A stretch of DNA of 36,606 nucleotides from Spirochaetaceae bacterium. GTDB taxonomy: Bacteria > Spirochaetota > Spirochaetia > Treponematales > Breznakiellaceae. The position numbers and the translations under genes are program-made. Positions 17,230 through 25,914 of this stretch are shown piece by piece. Positions within the stretch are counted from its first letter, which is position 1, and every line of letters starts with the position of its first letter. The notes under the pieces were generated by a model. That model ran no database searches and was not told the DNA's origin. It worked only from the letters and a program-made list of their open reading frames with translations. The stretch spans positions 1 through 36,606 of the forward strand of contig JAISIL010000011.1 of NCBI GenBank assembly GCA_031262035.1. Reading direction: 5' to 3'.

Positions 17230-18922
17230 ATTTTTCAAGCAGAGCGTCCGCATGGGCAAGCGCTGCCTCTCCCCCTGAATCTCCTGCCAGCATTCTGGCT
17301 ATCTCTTTTCTTCTTTCTTCCCGATTAAGCGCCCGGACAGAGGTAATAGTTCTGCCGCCGCTTTCATCTTTTTCTACCTTTAAATGATGAGTTGCACGCA
17401 CCGCAATACTGGCAAGATGGGTTACCACCATAACCTGCCGCCCGACTGCAATCTTTGCAAGATACTCGGCAACGGCAAGGGCTACCTCGCCGCCAATTCC
17501 GGTATCAATTTCATCGAATATAATTGTAGCAGAATCTCCATTTTCTGTCAAGACAACAGTTTTTATGGCAAGCATTACCCGGGAAAGTTCACCACCCGAG
17601 GCAATTCGCGAAAGCTCCTTCAAAGGTTCACCGGCATTTGCACTAAAAAGAAACTCAATTTCATCGGCGCCATAGGGCCCGCAAATAAGGCTGCCGTTTT
17701 CCCGCCGGCGCTGCACAGAATGCGCTTCGAACCGAGCTTTTGGCATACCAAGCTTGCTGATAATAGCGGTAATACCCTCCCCCAGCCCACCGGCAGCACT
17801 GTTTCTTTTACTGCTCAACACCAGGGCACGCTTTGCAACATCCTGTTCCAGGGCCTTAATCTCGGCCTCTAGCTTGTCGCGGTTTTCTTCCAGGCCGGAA
17901 AGGGCTTCAATTTCCGAAGCGGCTTCGTTCCGGTAAGTGATAAGCGCCTCCTCGATGCCGCTATCCAATGGAGCCTTCAGATATTTCTTTTGCAAGCGCC
18001 TTATATGGGAAAGCCGTTCGGAAACTTCTTCCAGGCGTTCAGGGTCAGCCTTAAGCTCATCCCGATAAGCACGGAATTCACCGGCAAGGTCTTCGGCCTC
18101 GTAAAAAAGGGCTTCAAGGCGGCGGCGGTTGTTTTCAAGGGATGGGTCAATTTGCGAGGCGGCCTCGGCTGAAGCACGGGCATGGCGGCTCTGGCTCAAG
18201 ATTGTCTCGCTGCCGTCACTGAGAGCGTCCAGGGTATTATTGATAAGAGAAGAAAGCTTTTCGAAATCGGCAAGGCGTGCCAGCTCTGCTTCCAGATCGC
18301 GGATTTCCCCGGCTTTTAATGCAGCCTTGTCGATTTCTTCCACTGCGAAGCCTAATATGTCAAGGCGGACTTCCCTATCCTTCCCTGCATTGAGGGAAGC
18401 TTCGAGAAGCCGCTTTTTTTCGGCCATTTCGAGGAATATTTTGTTGTAAGTCTCTACTTCGGCATCGAGTTTTCCAAAATTATCAAGATAAACCCGATGA
18501 CTTTCCTTCTTAAGAAGCGATTCATGGGCATGCTGGCCGTGTAAATCGAAGATAAAAGAAGTAAATTCTTCCAATTCGGCACGGCTCACCGCCGTATTTT
18601 GTATATAGGCAGATGATTTCCCGCTCTGTTTCAGGCTGCGGCGTAAAAAAACCTGTCCCGCTTCGGTTTCAAGGCCCCGGCTTTGCAGCCAGGCCAAGGC
18701 ATCTTTGTTTTTTGTGCTTACTTCTGCCTGAATCAGGGCTTCTTCGGCGCCGGCACGAATGCTCGACACATCGGCCTTTCCCCCCAGGAGGAAACTCAAG
18801 GCCCCGACGATGATGCTTTTCCCCGCACCTGTTTCCCCGGTCAGTATGGTCAGGCTGTCTTCAAAAGAAAGGCTTAAGTTTTCGATTAATGCATAATTGC
18901 GAATAGATAATTCGTTCAGCAT
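17204..18922 (-). CDS. recN: DNA repair protein RecN
   Basis: At 572 residues this is a normal-length RecN, an SMC-like ATPase that acts at double-strand breaks during recombinational repair. The N-terminus has Walker A GETGAGKS at about residues 30-37. The middle is long charged coiled coil, and the C-terminal head carries the signature ASGGELSRVMLAIK and Walker B TIIFDEIDTGIGG, the expected SMC-type split ATPase. The start ATG overlaps the nadK stop (TGATG). Pairing of nadK with recN is common in bacteria, and the order here agrees with it. Confidence 0.96.
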   Translation of the reverse strand: MLNELSIRNYALIENLSLSFEDSLTILTGETGAGKSIIVGALSFLLGGKADVSSIRAGAEEALIQAEVSTKNKDALAWLQSRGLETEAGQVFLRRSLKQSGKSSAYIQNTAVSRAELEEFTSFIFDLHGQHAHESLLKKESHRVYLDNFGKLDAEVETYNKIFLEMAEKKRLLEASLNAGKDREVRLDILGFAVEEIDKAALKAGEIRDLEAELARLADFEKLSSLINNTLDALSDGSETILSQSRHARASAEAASQIDPSLENNRRRLEALFYEAEDLAGEFRAYRDELKADPERLEEVSERLSHIRRLQKKYLKAPLDSGIEEALITYRNEAASEIEALSGLEENRDKLEAEIKALEQDVAKRALVLSSKRNSAAGGLGEGITAIISKLGMPKARFEAHSVQRRRENGSLICGPYGADEIEFLFSANAGEPLKELSRIASGGELSRVMLAIKTVVLTENGDSATIIFDEIDTGIGGEVALAVAEYLAKIAVGRQVMVVTHLASIAVRATHHLKVEKDESGGRTITSVRALNREERRKEIARMLAGDSGGEAALAHADALLEKYDNKVKIE

Positions 18923-19788
18923 CAGCTTTTCTTCTCCGTTTTTTCTGTTTTATCCGTATTGATATTAAAAAGTTTGGTCTGCAAGGCATTGTAAAAGGCT
19001 TTTCGCCCCGATGCAGCTAAAAGCGCCTTGTGCGGGGCCTTTTCTATATGAATTTCATCCCCGGCCTGTATCGCAAAAACAATCTGCCCGTCCATAGTAA
19101 TTGCTGCCTGGCGCGTGCGTTTTTGCCCCATGCTAATCCTGATTTTCTCTTCGGCAGGCACAATAAGGGTTTTATTGGTAAAGTTAAAAGGACAAATCGG
19201 GTTAATAATGATACTTTCGGTCTCACCTTCCATTACCGGCCCCCCAGCCGCCACCGAATAAGCCGTAGAACCGGTCGGCGTAGATATAATCAGCCCATCG
19301 GCCTTGTAAGGAAAGGATACATCTTCCATTTCCAGGCTAAAACCAATCAGGTGTGCCCCGCCTGTCGAAGAAATAACGGCGTCATTTAGGCAAATCGATG
19401 AAAACACCTCGCTGCCCTTCCGAATAACCTTTGCCTGAAGCATCATTCTTGCCGATACATCGGCATGACCTTCGCGCCAGCGCCTGAATGCCTGGCCCCA
19501 ATTGTTGGGATTTAAGGTCGCAAGAAAACCAAGTGTGCCCAAATGAATAGGAAACACAGGAATGCCCGCACCGGCACAGAGGCGCGCCGCATAAAGCACC
19601 GTGCCGTCGCCGCCCAGCGAAAAGGCAATATCAAAATGCCTGTCCTGTGGAATGACCGACCAGGCCCCCCGTTCAATGCACTCAGAATCAATTCCATCAT
19701 CTTTTAAAAGAGACTGTATCTCTAAAGCCAGCCCTTTTGCCGCATCTTTTGAGACATTCACAACAATAAGCACATTCATAGAGGACAT
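18922..19788 (-). CDS. nadK: NAD kinase
   Basis: This 288-residue cytoplasmic enzyme phosphorylates NAD to NADP. The GGDGT nucleotide-binding motif is at about residues 59-63, the NDA catalytic region follows after SSICL, and the conserved TPTGSTAYSVAAGGP block is intact. It is the first gene of the long minus-strand run that continues to pbpC. The start is ATG 19788 or, 9 nt later, ATG 19779. Neither has a purine-rich ribosome-binding site, and a candidate promoter sits so close that the mRNA may be nearly leaderless. Confidence 0.95.
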   Translation of the reverse strand: MSSMNVLIVVNVSKDAAKGLALEIQSLLKDDGIDSECIERGAWSVIPQDRHFDIAFSLGGDGTVLYAARLCAGAGIPVFPIHLGTLGFLATLNPNNWGQAFRRWREGHADVSARMMLQAKVIRKGSEVFSSICLNDAVISSTGGAHLIGFSLEMEDVSFPYKADGLIISTPTGSTAYSVAAGGPVMEGETESIIINPICPFNFTNKTLIVPAEEKIRISMGQKRTRQAAITMDGQIVFAIQAGDEIHIEKAPHKALLAASGRKAFYNALQTKLFNINTDKTEKTEKKS

Positions 19789-19797
19789 ATAATAGAA

Positions 19798-19826
19798 ACA
19801 TTACTACTTTTTTCCGGAAAAGTCAA
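19798..19826 (-). promoter_or_regulatory. Candidate promoter of the nadK-recN-...-pbpC run
   Basis: TTGACT (19821-19826) is separated by 17 nt from TAATGT (19798-19803) on the minus strand. The -35 is good and the -10 poor. The spacer contains the 12-bp palindrome TTTTCCGGAAAA (19810-19821), which could be an operator. A transcript from here would begin only a few bases before the nadK ATG. Confidence 0.4.
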
Positions 19827-19895
19827 GAGCTTGGAATTTTAGAATTACTGAAAATCTTCCTCTAATCTATTTAAAAATTTCTCCGATAATAAAGT

Positions 19896-22775
19896 ATGAA
19901 GAACCTAAAAGAAACAGTCTTTTTTAGCTTGGCTATTATGCTGGCTTTATTGTCGTTTTCCTGCGCCGGAACACCGCCTACGCTGGATGTAGCGCCTTCA
20001 AACGAGGAAGCCGCTGCGAATCAAAGTGCAGATGCATCTGCAAGTACCGAAGCAGCAACAGAAGCAAATGTAGCAGCGCCGGCCGCAAGCGCAAAAACAG
20101 ACATCTGGGATCTTATTGAAAGCGGCAGGGGCGAAGAAGCTCGGTCTGCTTTTATCGGCGAATACGAGGTGAATGATACAGACGAAAACGGTAAAACACC
20201 TCTACTTGCAGCCGTTGAATCGGGTGACGAGGCTCTGACATCATTTTTTATAAGCCGTGGCGCCGATGTAAACATTGCAGACAATTCAGGCATGACCCCT
20301 CTTTCCGTTGCTGTCGAGAAAAAGGACCCTCTTCTGATTTCAAGCATTGTTACGGCAGGGGCAAATATTTTTAGAAAGCCTGCAAACGGACAAAGCCCTG
20401 CAACAATTGTAGTCAATGAAGGCGGTGATATTCTAAAAGCAGCCCTTAACCCGGTTACCGTAAAGGACTTTGACCTTGAAGGTAAAACACTGCTTCACCT
20501 TGCTGCACAAAAAGGCGATGCAGACAGTGTTAGCCTGATTCTTAGTGCAGGGGCCAATGTAAATAAAAAAGATAATGATGGTTATACTCCCCTGGATTTA
20601 AGTTTTATGAATACAGATAGTGAAGCCTTTGCAAAAACAGCAGAAAACTTGATTCTTGCAGGCGGTATTTCCAGCAATCCTCTGTATCTCTACTTTGCTC
20701 CGGCAGTTCAGGGACACAATTTTGATATTCGTGCAAATGATGGTGAAACTCCCCTTACCTATTGTTCCGTTGAAGGGCAAAAAGGTTATGTGCAGTTTCT
20801 GCTTGATAATGGTGCAGGCATTAATATAAGGAATAATTCAGGTTCTACTCCCTTACATGTTGCCGCACGGGAAGGCCGCATTGAAGTAATGAAGCTTCTT
20901 ATTGATAGGGGCGCCGATGTAAATGCACAGGATTCAACAGGCAATACTGCAATGCACCTTGCTATTCCCCCTTATGTTCAGAAAGAGGCTCTTGATATGC
21001 TGATTGCTGCAGGCGCCAACCCCAATATTCGCGATGAACACGGCGATTCTGCCCTTCATATACAGATTGTGCTGAATAGAGATACTGATATAATACAAAC
21101 TATAATCAATGCAAATGCAGATGTTACCATTCATAACATCGATGGAAAAACACCATTGTATCTTGCCGTAGAAAACAGCCGAAATGCTATTATTCCGCTT
21201 CTTCTTGAGCAAAATGCTGATATATTCTCGGAAGACAACAATGGAATGACCCCCTTTGAATTAGCTCTTTTGGAAAAACCCGGAACACTTGACCTATTGA
21301 TTAATGAAAAAACAGTATTATTAAACGATAAATCAGGTAATACTGTTTTGCACATTTCCGTAAAGGACAAGGCTGAATCCCGTGTTATAACACAAATATT
21401 AAGCGACGGGGCTAAAATCAATGCGAGCAATCAGCAGGGCAACACGGCCTTGCATATTGCCGTTGATACAAACCAAAATTCCAGCGGGCAGCTTTTAATC
21501 GAAAACGATGCCGACATCTTTGCACCAAATTCCCGTGGAGAAAGCCCGCTTTTTATGGCATTAAATGCTCCCGAAGGCATGCGCGACTGGATACTTACTC
21601 CAAAAACACTCAGTGCAAAAGACAGCCGTGGAAATACTATTCTCCATTATGCTGCACAGTGGAAGTTTGACAGATACATTCCGACAATCATTCAGAAGGG
21701 CGCCAATCAAAATGTAAAAAACTCAAGCGGCGAAACTCCCCTCTTTTATGCAACAATGGTAGACTCAGCCTCTACTGTCCGAACACTTACTCTGGAAGGT
21801 TCTGCCATAAATGCCCGTGACGATATGGGCGGCACCTGCTTACACACCGCCGTTCGCTGGAATGCTCCAAATGCTGCTATGGCACTTATTGAACAAGGTG
21901 CAGACATTGATGCTACCTCCAGCAGAGGCGACACCCCTTTACATGATGCAATTACCCTGGGTATAAACCGTGTAGAAGATGTGGTAATTATTCGTGGAGC
22001 AAACATTGAAGCCCGTGACAATGATGGTAACACTCCTTTAATGGACGCCGTTATTTCTGACCGACTTGATGCAGGCAAACGTTTAATTTCTTTGAATGCA
22101 AAAGTAGATGCAGTAAACAAAAGAGGTGACACACCTTTACAATTAGCAGTATCACTGAACAGGCCTGAAATAGCAGACGCCTTGCTCGACGCCGGCGCCT
22201 CTATTTACAAGAGCACACCTTCCGGTATAACTCCTTTGAAGACAGCCTTTAGCGCTTCACCTGCAATACTCCCTGCACTGCTTGCAGACGGCCGTATTCG
22301 CAGTTCCGATGATTCAGGAAATACACCGCTCCATTTAGCAGCAGCAAATATAGTGCCTGTTGATATCATCAATACACTGATTAGCCTGGGCGCCGATATC
22401 AATGCCCTAAACAACGAGGGAAAAACACCGCTGCGTATTGCAATTGACCTTAATGCCTATTCTATTGTGCAAGCGCTTGCAAACGCCGGCTCCAACCCAA
22501 TGATTGCAGCCGGTGACGGCCTAAGCCCTGCCGATGTAGCAATTTCCAAGGGGACAGAAGCGGTGCGGGCTATGTTCTCAGGCTCTGCAGTAAATACGAT
22601 TGATTCGGCAGGGAATTCGGCCCTTCACAAGGCAGCTCAAACCGGCAATGTCCGTATAATCAGGCTCCTCACAGAGCTTAAATTCAACAAATCCCTACGT
22701 AACTTTGCCGGCGAAACAGCACGGGATGTAGCTATCCGCTGGAAGCAAACCGACGCAGCCGATTTATTAAGGTAA
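19896..22775 (+). CDS. Giant ankyrin-repeat lipoprotein
   Basis: This 959-residue protein starts with a lipoprotein signal: MKNLKE, a hydrophobic core, then LSFSC with Cys at about residue 23. An Ala/Glu/Ser-rich linker runs to about residue 70, then an almost continuous ankyrin array. I count about 27 repeat units (the G-x-TPLHxAA pattern about every 33 residues) from about residue 90 to the C-terminus. No catalytic domain is visible, so it is probably a protein-binding scaffold anchored to a membrane. It stands alone, divergent from nadK across a 107-bp gap, and followed by purB. No strong ribosome-binding site precedes the ATG. Partner proteins are unknown; ankyrin proteins are often linked to host interaction or envelope function, but nothing here shows which. 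Confidence 0.9.
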   Translation: MKNLKETVFFSLAIMLALLSFSCAGTPPTLDVAPSNEEAAANQSADASASTEAATEANVAAPAASAKTDIWDLIESGRGEEARSAFIGEYEVNDTDENGKTPLLAAVESGDEALTSFFISRGADVNIADNSGMTPLSVAVEKKDPLLISSIVTAGANIFRKPANGQSPATIVVNEGGDILKAALNPVTVKDFDLEGKTLLHLAAQKGDADSVSLILSAGANVNKKDNDGYTPLDLSFMNTDSEAFAKTAENLILAGGISSNPLYLYFAPAVQGHNFDIRANDGETPLTYCSVEGQKGYVQFLLDNGAGINIRNNSGSTPLHVAAREGRIEVMKLLIDRGADVNAQDSTGNTAMHLAIPPYVQKEALDMLIAAGANPNIRDEHGDSALHIQIVLNRDTDIIQTIINANADVTIHNIDGKTPLYLAVENSRNAIIPLLLEQNADIFSEDNNGMTPFELALLEKPGTLDLLINEKTVLLNDKSGNTVLHISVKDKAESRVITQILSDGAKINASNQQGNTALHIAVDTNQNSSGQLLIENDADIFAPNSRGESPLFMALNAPEGMRDWILTPKTLSAKDSRGNTILHYAAQWKFDRYIPTIIQKGANQNVKNSSGETPLFYATMVDSASTVRTLTLEGSAINARDDMGGTCLHTAVRWNAPNAAMALIEQGADIDATSSRGDTPLHDAITLGINRVEDVVIIRGANIEARDNDGNTPLMDAVISDRLDAGKRLISLNAKVDAVNKRGDTPLQLAVSLNRPEIADALLDAGASIYKSTPSGITPLKTAFSASPAILPALLADGRIRSSDDSGNTPLHLAAANIVPVDIINTLISLGADINALNNEGKTPLRIAIDLNAYSIVQALANAGSNPMIAAGDGLSPADVAISKGTEAVRAMFSGSAVNTIDSAGNSALHKAAQTGNVRIIRLLTELKFNKSLRNFAGETARDVAIRWKQTDAADLLR

Positions 22776-22793
22776 ACGATTAGTTTAATTTAT

Positions 22794-22853
22794 TGCGGTC
22801 TACCTATTGACAAGATTTTTCGTTTTTGATAATCTTTATTATGGTAGACCGCA
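22794..22853. repeat. 11-bp inverted repeat bracketing the purB promoter and start
   Basis: TGCGGTCTACC (22794-22804) is perfectly inverted as GGTAGACCGCA (22843-22853). The arms enclose the candidate promoter, and the right arm overlaps the second base of the start-codon region of purB. A regulator binding both arms, or a looped complex, could block transcription or initiation. Confidence 0.7.
22807..22835 (+). promoter_or_regulatory. Candidate purB promoter
   Basis: A perfect TTGACA (22807-22812) lies 17 nt before TAATCT (22830-22835). It would start transcription at about 22842, at the purB ATG itself, giving a leaderless message. That fits the lack of a ribosome-binding site. The weak -10 lowers confidence. 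Confidence 0.45.
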
Positions 22854-24295
22854 GTATTTTTTTAAACATATCCCCTCTGGACCATCGTTATTCCCTTTCA
22901 GAAAAACCGGTTTTTGACGCCCTCCTTCCCTGGCTTTCCGAAGAAGCCTCGATAAATGCCTGTGTTAAGTGTGAAATTGCCCTTGTCAACGCACATTTGC
23001 AAAACAAGGCCATAGGGGCAGGCTTCAAGCCTGCCCTCCAAGACCGTCTTTCCTTCAACGATATTCAGATTAACCCTGCCGAGATTTATGCTGAAGAAGA
23101 AAAAACAAAGCATAACATTCGGGCGCTGGTTAATGTCCTCAAGCAAAAAGTTCCGGCGGATATCGCGCCGCTCGTTCATCTGGGGGCGACCAGTGTTGAT
23201 ATTCTTGATACAAGCCTTGCCTATAGAATGAAGGGAGTTACAAGAGAAGTCCTGCTTCCCCTCCTCCGTCATCTTGAAAATGAGCTTTGCGATTTTGCAG
23301 AACGGGAAGCCGATACGCCCCAGGTTGGGCGCACACACGGTCAGCACGCAGTGCCCATCACTGTAGGTTTTGCCATTGCAGAATATGTCAGCCGGCTGGG
23401 GAAGTCTATCATCGAAATAGAAAAATTGAGTAATAATCTTAAGGGAAAACTTGCTGGTGCTACAGGCAGCTACAATGCTACCAGCATGATAGTGAAAGAC
23501 CCCGAGGAGCTTGAGCGCCTCTACCTTGCAGAGCTCGGCCTTGAAGCATCAGAACACTCCACTCAATTAGTTGAACCCGAATACCTCTTGCGCCTTCTCC
23601 TTGAATGCAATCTTGCCTTTGGCATTATAGCCAACCTTGCTGATGATTTACGGCACTTGCAGCGCAGCGAAATCGGCGAACTCCGTGAAGGCTTTGCGGC
23701 AGAACAAGTCGGCTCGAGCACCATGCCACAAAAACGAAACCCCTGGAATTCAGAACATGTAAAGAGCCTTTGGAAGGCCTTTATGCCAAGAGTTATCACT
23801 TTCTATATGGACCAAATTAGTGAACACCAAAGAGATTTATCCAACAGTGCCAGCCAACGCTTTGTAGCAGAATACATTACCGGTTTTTGTTTTGCAATAA
23901 ACAGAATGACCGGCGTCATAGAAGGCCTTGGTGTAGATAGAGAAAGATTGATGGTAAACCTTAGGGGAAGTAGGAAGGAGGAAGGAGGAAGTAGGAAGGG
24001 GATGCAGGGTGGCGTGCTGGCAGAACCGGCTTATATTCTTCTTGCTGAGTCTGGGGTATCCGACGCACATGAGGTGATACGAAAAATAACATTGAAGGCC
24101 GAGAAAGAAAATTTGGCATTTGCAGAAGCTCTTGCAACAAACACTGATGCTCTACAGAGGATTACTACACAGATGAAAAAACTCGGCATCATAAAAGAAG
24201 AAAAAGAAGCACTGGAATGGTTTCACCATCCTGAAAGATACTGTGGCTTGGCAGCTAAGAAGGCTACTGAGCTAGCAAGAAAATACAAAAATTAA
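22841..24295 (+). CDS. purB: Adenylosuccinate lyase
   Basis: This 484-residue enzyme of the fumarase/aspartase superfamily acts twice in purine synthesis, on SAICAR and on adenylosuccinate. Family blocks are HLGATSVDILDT, GRTHGQHAVPITVGF and the signature GSSTMPQKRNPWN. I start at ATG 22841 (MVDRSIFLNISPLDHRY); an in-frame TTG at 22826 is less likely. Two stretches look inserted in frame: residues ~57-67 (AIGAGFKPALQ), encoded by a palindromic element, and residues ~376-390 (RKEEGGSRKG), encoded by a GGAAGTA-type repeat. Both fall outside the catalytic motifs. The next gene is guaB, so the two branch enzymes from IMP (to AMP and to GMP) are adjacent. Confidence 0.95.
   Translation: MVDRSIFLNISPLDHRYSLSEKPVFDALLPWLSEEASINACVKCEIALVNAHLQNKAIGAGFKPALQDRLSFNDIQINPAEIYAEEEKTKHNIRALVNVLKQKVPADIAPLVHLGATSVDILDTSLAYRMKGVTREVLLPLLRHLENELCDFAEREADTPQVGRTHGQHAVPITVGFAIAEYVSRLGKSIIEIEKLSNNLKGKLAGATGSYNATSMIVKDPEELERLYLAELGLEASEHSTQLVEPEYLLRLLLECNLAFGIIANLADDLRHLQRSEIGELREGFAAEQVGSSTMPQKRNPWNSEHVKSLWKAFMPRVITFYMDQISEHQRDLSNSASQRFVAEYITGFCFAINRMTGVIEGLGVDRERLMVNLRGSRKEEGGSRKGMQGGVLAEPAYILLAESGVSDAHEVIRKITLKAEKENLAFAEALATNTDALQRITTQMKKLGIIKEEKEALEWFHHPERYCGLAAKKATELARKYKN
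23016..23036. repeat. In-frame palindromic element in purB (GAGFKPA type)
   Basis: GGGCAGGCTT (23016-23025) and AAGCCTGCCC (23027-23036) form a perfect 10-bp inverted repeat around one central base. Translated in the purB frame it gives GAGFKPAL. A related element occurs inside the acyl-CoA synthetase gene at 27137-27186. This resembles palindromic elements known to sit inside genes elsewhere (for example the Rickettsia palindromic elements), though the family is not the same. Confidence 0.75.
23964..24001 (+). repeat. In-frame GGAAGTA-type simple repeat in purB
   Basis: A 38-bp purine-rich run of GGAAGTA/GGAAGGA units that shares AAGTAGGAAGGAGGAAG with the repeat in the ABC gene at 15452-15483 (opposite genomic strand, same coding sense). 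It encodes GSRKEEGGSRKG in the region where other PurB proteins have a short loop before the C-terminal helices. Confidence 0.75.
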
Positions 24296-24342
24296 CCGTT
24301 CGCGTAGTCAACGCATACATGCGTAACGTGGTTCGCGGTTAA
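24292..24342. repeat. Nested inverted repeats between purB and guaB
   Basis: TTAACCG (24292-24298, overlapping the purB stop) pairs with CGGTTAA (24336-24342). Inside, ACGCAT and ATGCGT (24311-24316 and 24319-24324) form a tight second stem. No T-run follows, so it is not a standard terminator. It may be an mRNA-processing or stabilising structure, or a repetitive palindrome. Confidence 0.6.
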
Positions 24343-24358
24343 TTATTTTGGAGGATAT

Positions 24359-25801
24359 ATGTTTGAAGAAGCGCTCTCTTATGACGATGTGCTATTAGTT
24401 CCCGGCTACAGCGATTTACTGCCACGGGACTGCGATGTTTCTATCGACCTCTGTGCCGGTGTTCGTTTAAATGTGCCTATTATTTCTGCTGCAATGGATA
24501 CCGTTACCGAAGAAAAACTTGCCCTTTCTCTTGCTCTACAAGGCGGCGCAGGTGTTATTCACCGGAACTTAAAGCCTGAGGAACAGGCACGGCAGGTGGC
24601 CAATGTAAAACGCTACCTCAACTGGGTTATTGACAATCCGGTTACCGTGTATGCAGACGCAAAACTCTGCGATGTAAAAAATTTAATGCAGGCACACAAT
24701 GTATCAGGGGCACCGGTTATTGACCATGACGGCACATTGATTGGCATTATCACCAACCGTGACCTCCGTTTTTGCACCGATGATACTATTCCCGTGCTTA
24801 AAGCCATGACCTGCAATCCCGTGTCTATTTCTTCAAGCGGTTCGGTTACTGTTGAAGAAGCAAGGGCGAAATTTGACAAACACCGTATCGAAAAACTTCC
24901 CGTGGTAGATAAAGACGGTAAGCTTATCGGTCTTATCACCGTAAAAGATATGGAGAAACATGAAAAGTATCCCAAGGCTGCAATGGATAAAGACGGACGT
25001 TTAATTGTTGGTGCTGCAGTTTCCCCACAGGATTACGAAACCCGTATGCCCCTTCTGCAGAATGCAAAGGTCGACTTTGTTGTTTTGGACACTGCCCATG
25101 GCGACAGTAAAAATGTTATGGATGCTGTTTCAGGCATAAAGAAAAAGTTTGGTGTCCCGGTAATCGGCGGTAATGTTGTTACCAAAGAAGGCACCCGAAG
25201 GCTCATAGACGCAGGCGCCGATGCGGTAAAGGTCGGGGTCGGGCCTGGTTCTATATGCACCACACGAATTGTAGCCGGTGTTGGTGCCCCGCAATTTAGT
25301 GCCGTGTGGAATTGTGCAGAAGAAGCAAGCAAGAACAATATCCCGGTGATTGCAGATGGTGGCATTAAATACTCAGGCGATATAGCCAAGGCCATTGGAG
25401 CAGGCGCCAATGTGGTAATGATTGGCGGCCTTTTTGCCGGCCTTAAAGAAGCGCCGGGGAAGGAAATTATTTTCGACGGCCGCATTTACAAGGAATGCCG
25501 TGGAATGGGCAGCCTGGGAGCAATTGCCAATGGTTCAGGCGACCGCTACCAATTAACCAAGGACGAAGAGCCCGTCCCCGAAGGCATTGAAGGCCGTGTT
25601 CCCTATAAGGGCGAACTCAAGAGCTACTTGAACCAGCTTATATCCGGCCTGAAAAAAGGAATGGGCTACTGCGGCTGCCACAACCTGGAAGAACTTAAAC
25701 GCTACCGGAAATTTGTTCGCATCACGGCAAGCGGCCTTCGGGAAAGCCACCCCCACGATGTAACCATTACCCAGGAGGCCCCGAACTATAGCCGTGGTTA
25801 A
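24359..25801 (+). CDS. guaB: Inosine-5'-monophosphate dehydrogenase
   Basis: This 480-residue enzyme oxidises IMP to XMP, the committed step to GMP. The (beta/alpha)8 core is interrupted by two CBS domains at about residues 95-205. The active-site loop [13 protein letters not shown] carries the catalytic Cys300, and [17 protein letters not shown] (phosphate binding) follows. The usual C-terminal flap is present. TTGGAGG lies close before the ATG. It follows purB by 63 bp and is probably cotranscribed with it. Length and motifs are typical. Confidence 0.97.
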   Translation: MFEEALSYDDVLLVPGYSDLLPRDCDVSIDLCAGVRLNVPIISAAMDTVTEEKLALSLALQGGAGVIHRNLKPEEQARQVANVKRYLNWVIDNPVTVYADAKLCDVKNLMQAHNVSGAPVIDHDGTLIGIITNRDLRFCTDDTIPVLKAMTCNPVSISSSGSVTVEEARAKFDKHRIEKLPVVDKDGKLIGLITVKDMEKHEKYPKAAMDKDGRLIVGAAVSPQDYETRMPLLQNAKVDFVVLDTAHGDSKNVMDAVSGIKKKFGVPVIGGNVVTKEGTRRLIDAGADAVKVGVGPGSICTTRIVAGVGAPQFSAVWNCAEEASKNNIPVIADGGIKYSGDIAKAIGAGANVVMIGGLFAGLKEAPGKEIIFDGRIYKECRGMGSLGAIANGSGDRYQLTKDEEPVPEGIEGRVPYKGELKSYLNQLISGLKKGMGYCGCHNLEELKRYRKFVRITASGLRESHPHDVTITQEAPNYSRG

Positions 25802-25811
25802 CTGAATAATG

Positions 25812-25895
25812 AACCACTAAGGACACAAAGGACACTAAGGTAAATCAGATGCTATCATATTACAACCCTTTGTGTCCTTAGTGTCCTTCGTGGTT
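25812..25895. repeat. Large imperfect inverted repeat after guaB (possible bidirectional terminator)
   Basis: Two 29-bp arms (25812-25840 and 25867-25895) are inverted copies with three mismatches around a 26-bp loop. Each arm is itself built of AAGGACAC(A/T) units. It lies between the convergent guaB and acyl-CoA synthetase genes, where it could stop transcription from both sides. The internal unit structure looks more like a mobile palindromic repeat than a simple terminator. Confidence 0.75.
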
Positions 25896-25914
25896 AAATT
25901 TAATTAGAAAGCGC

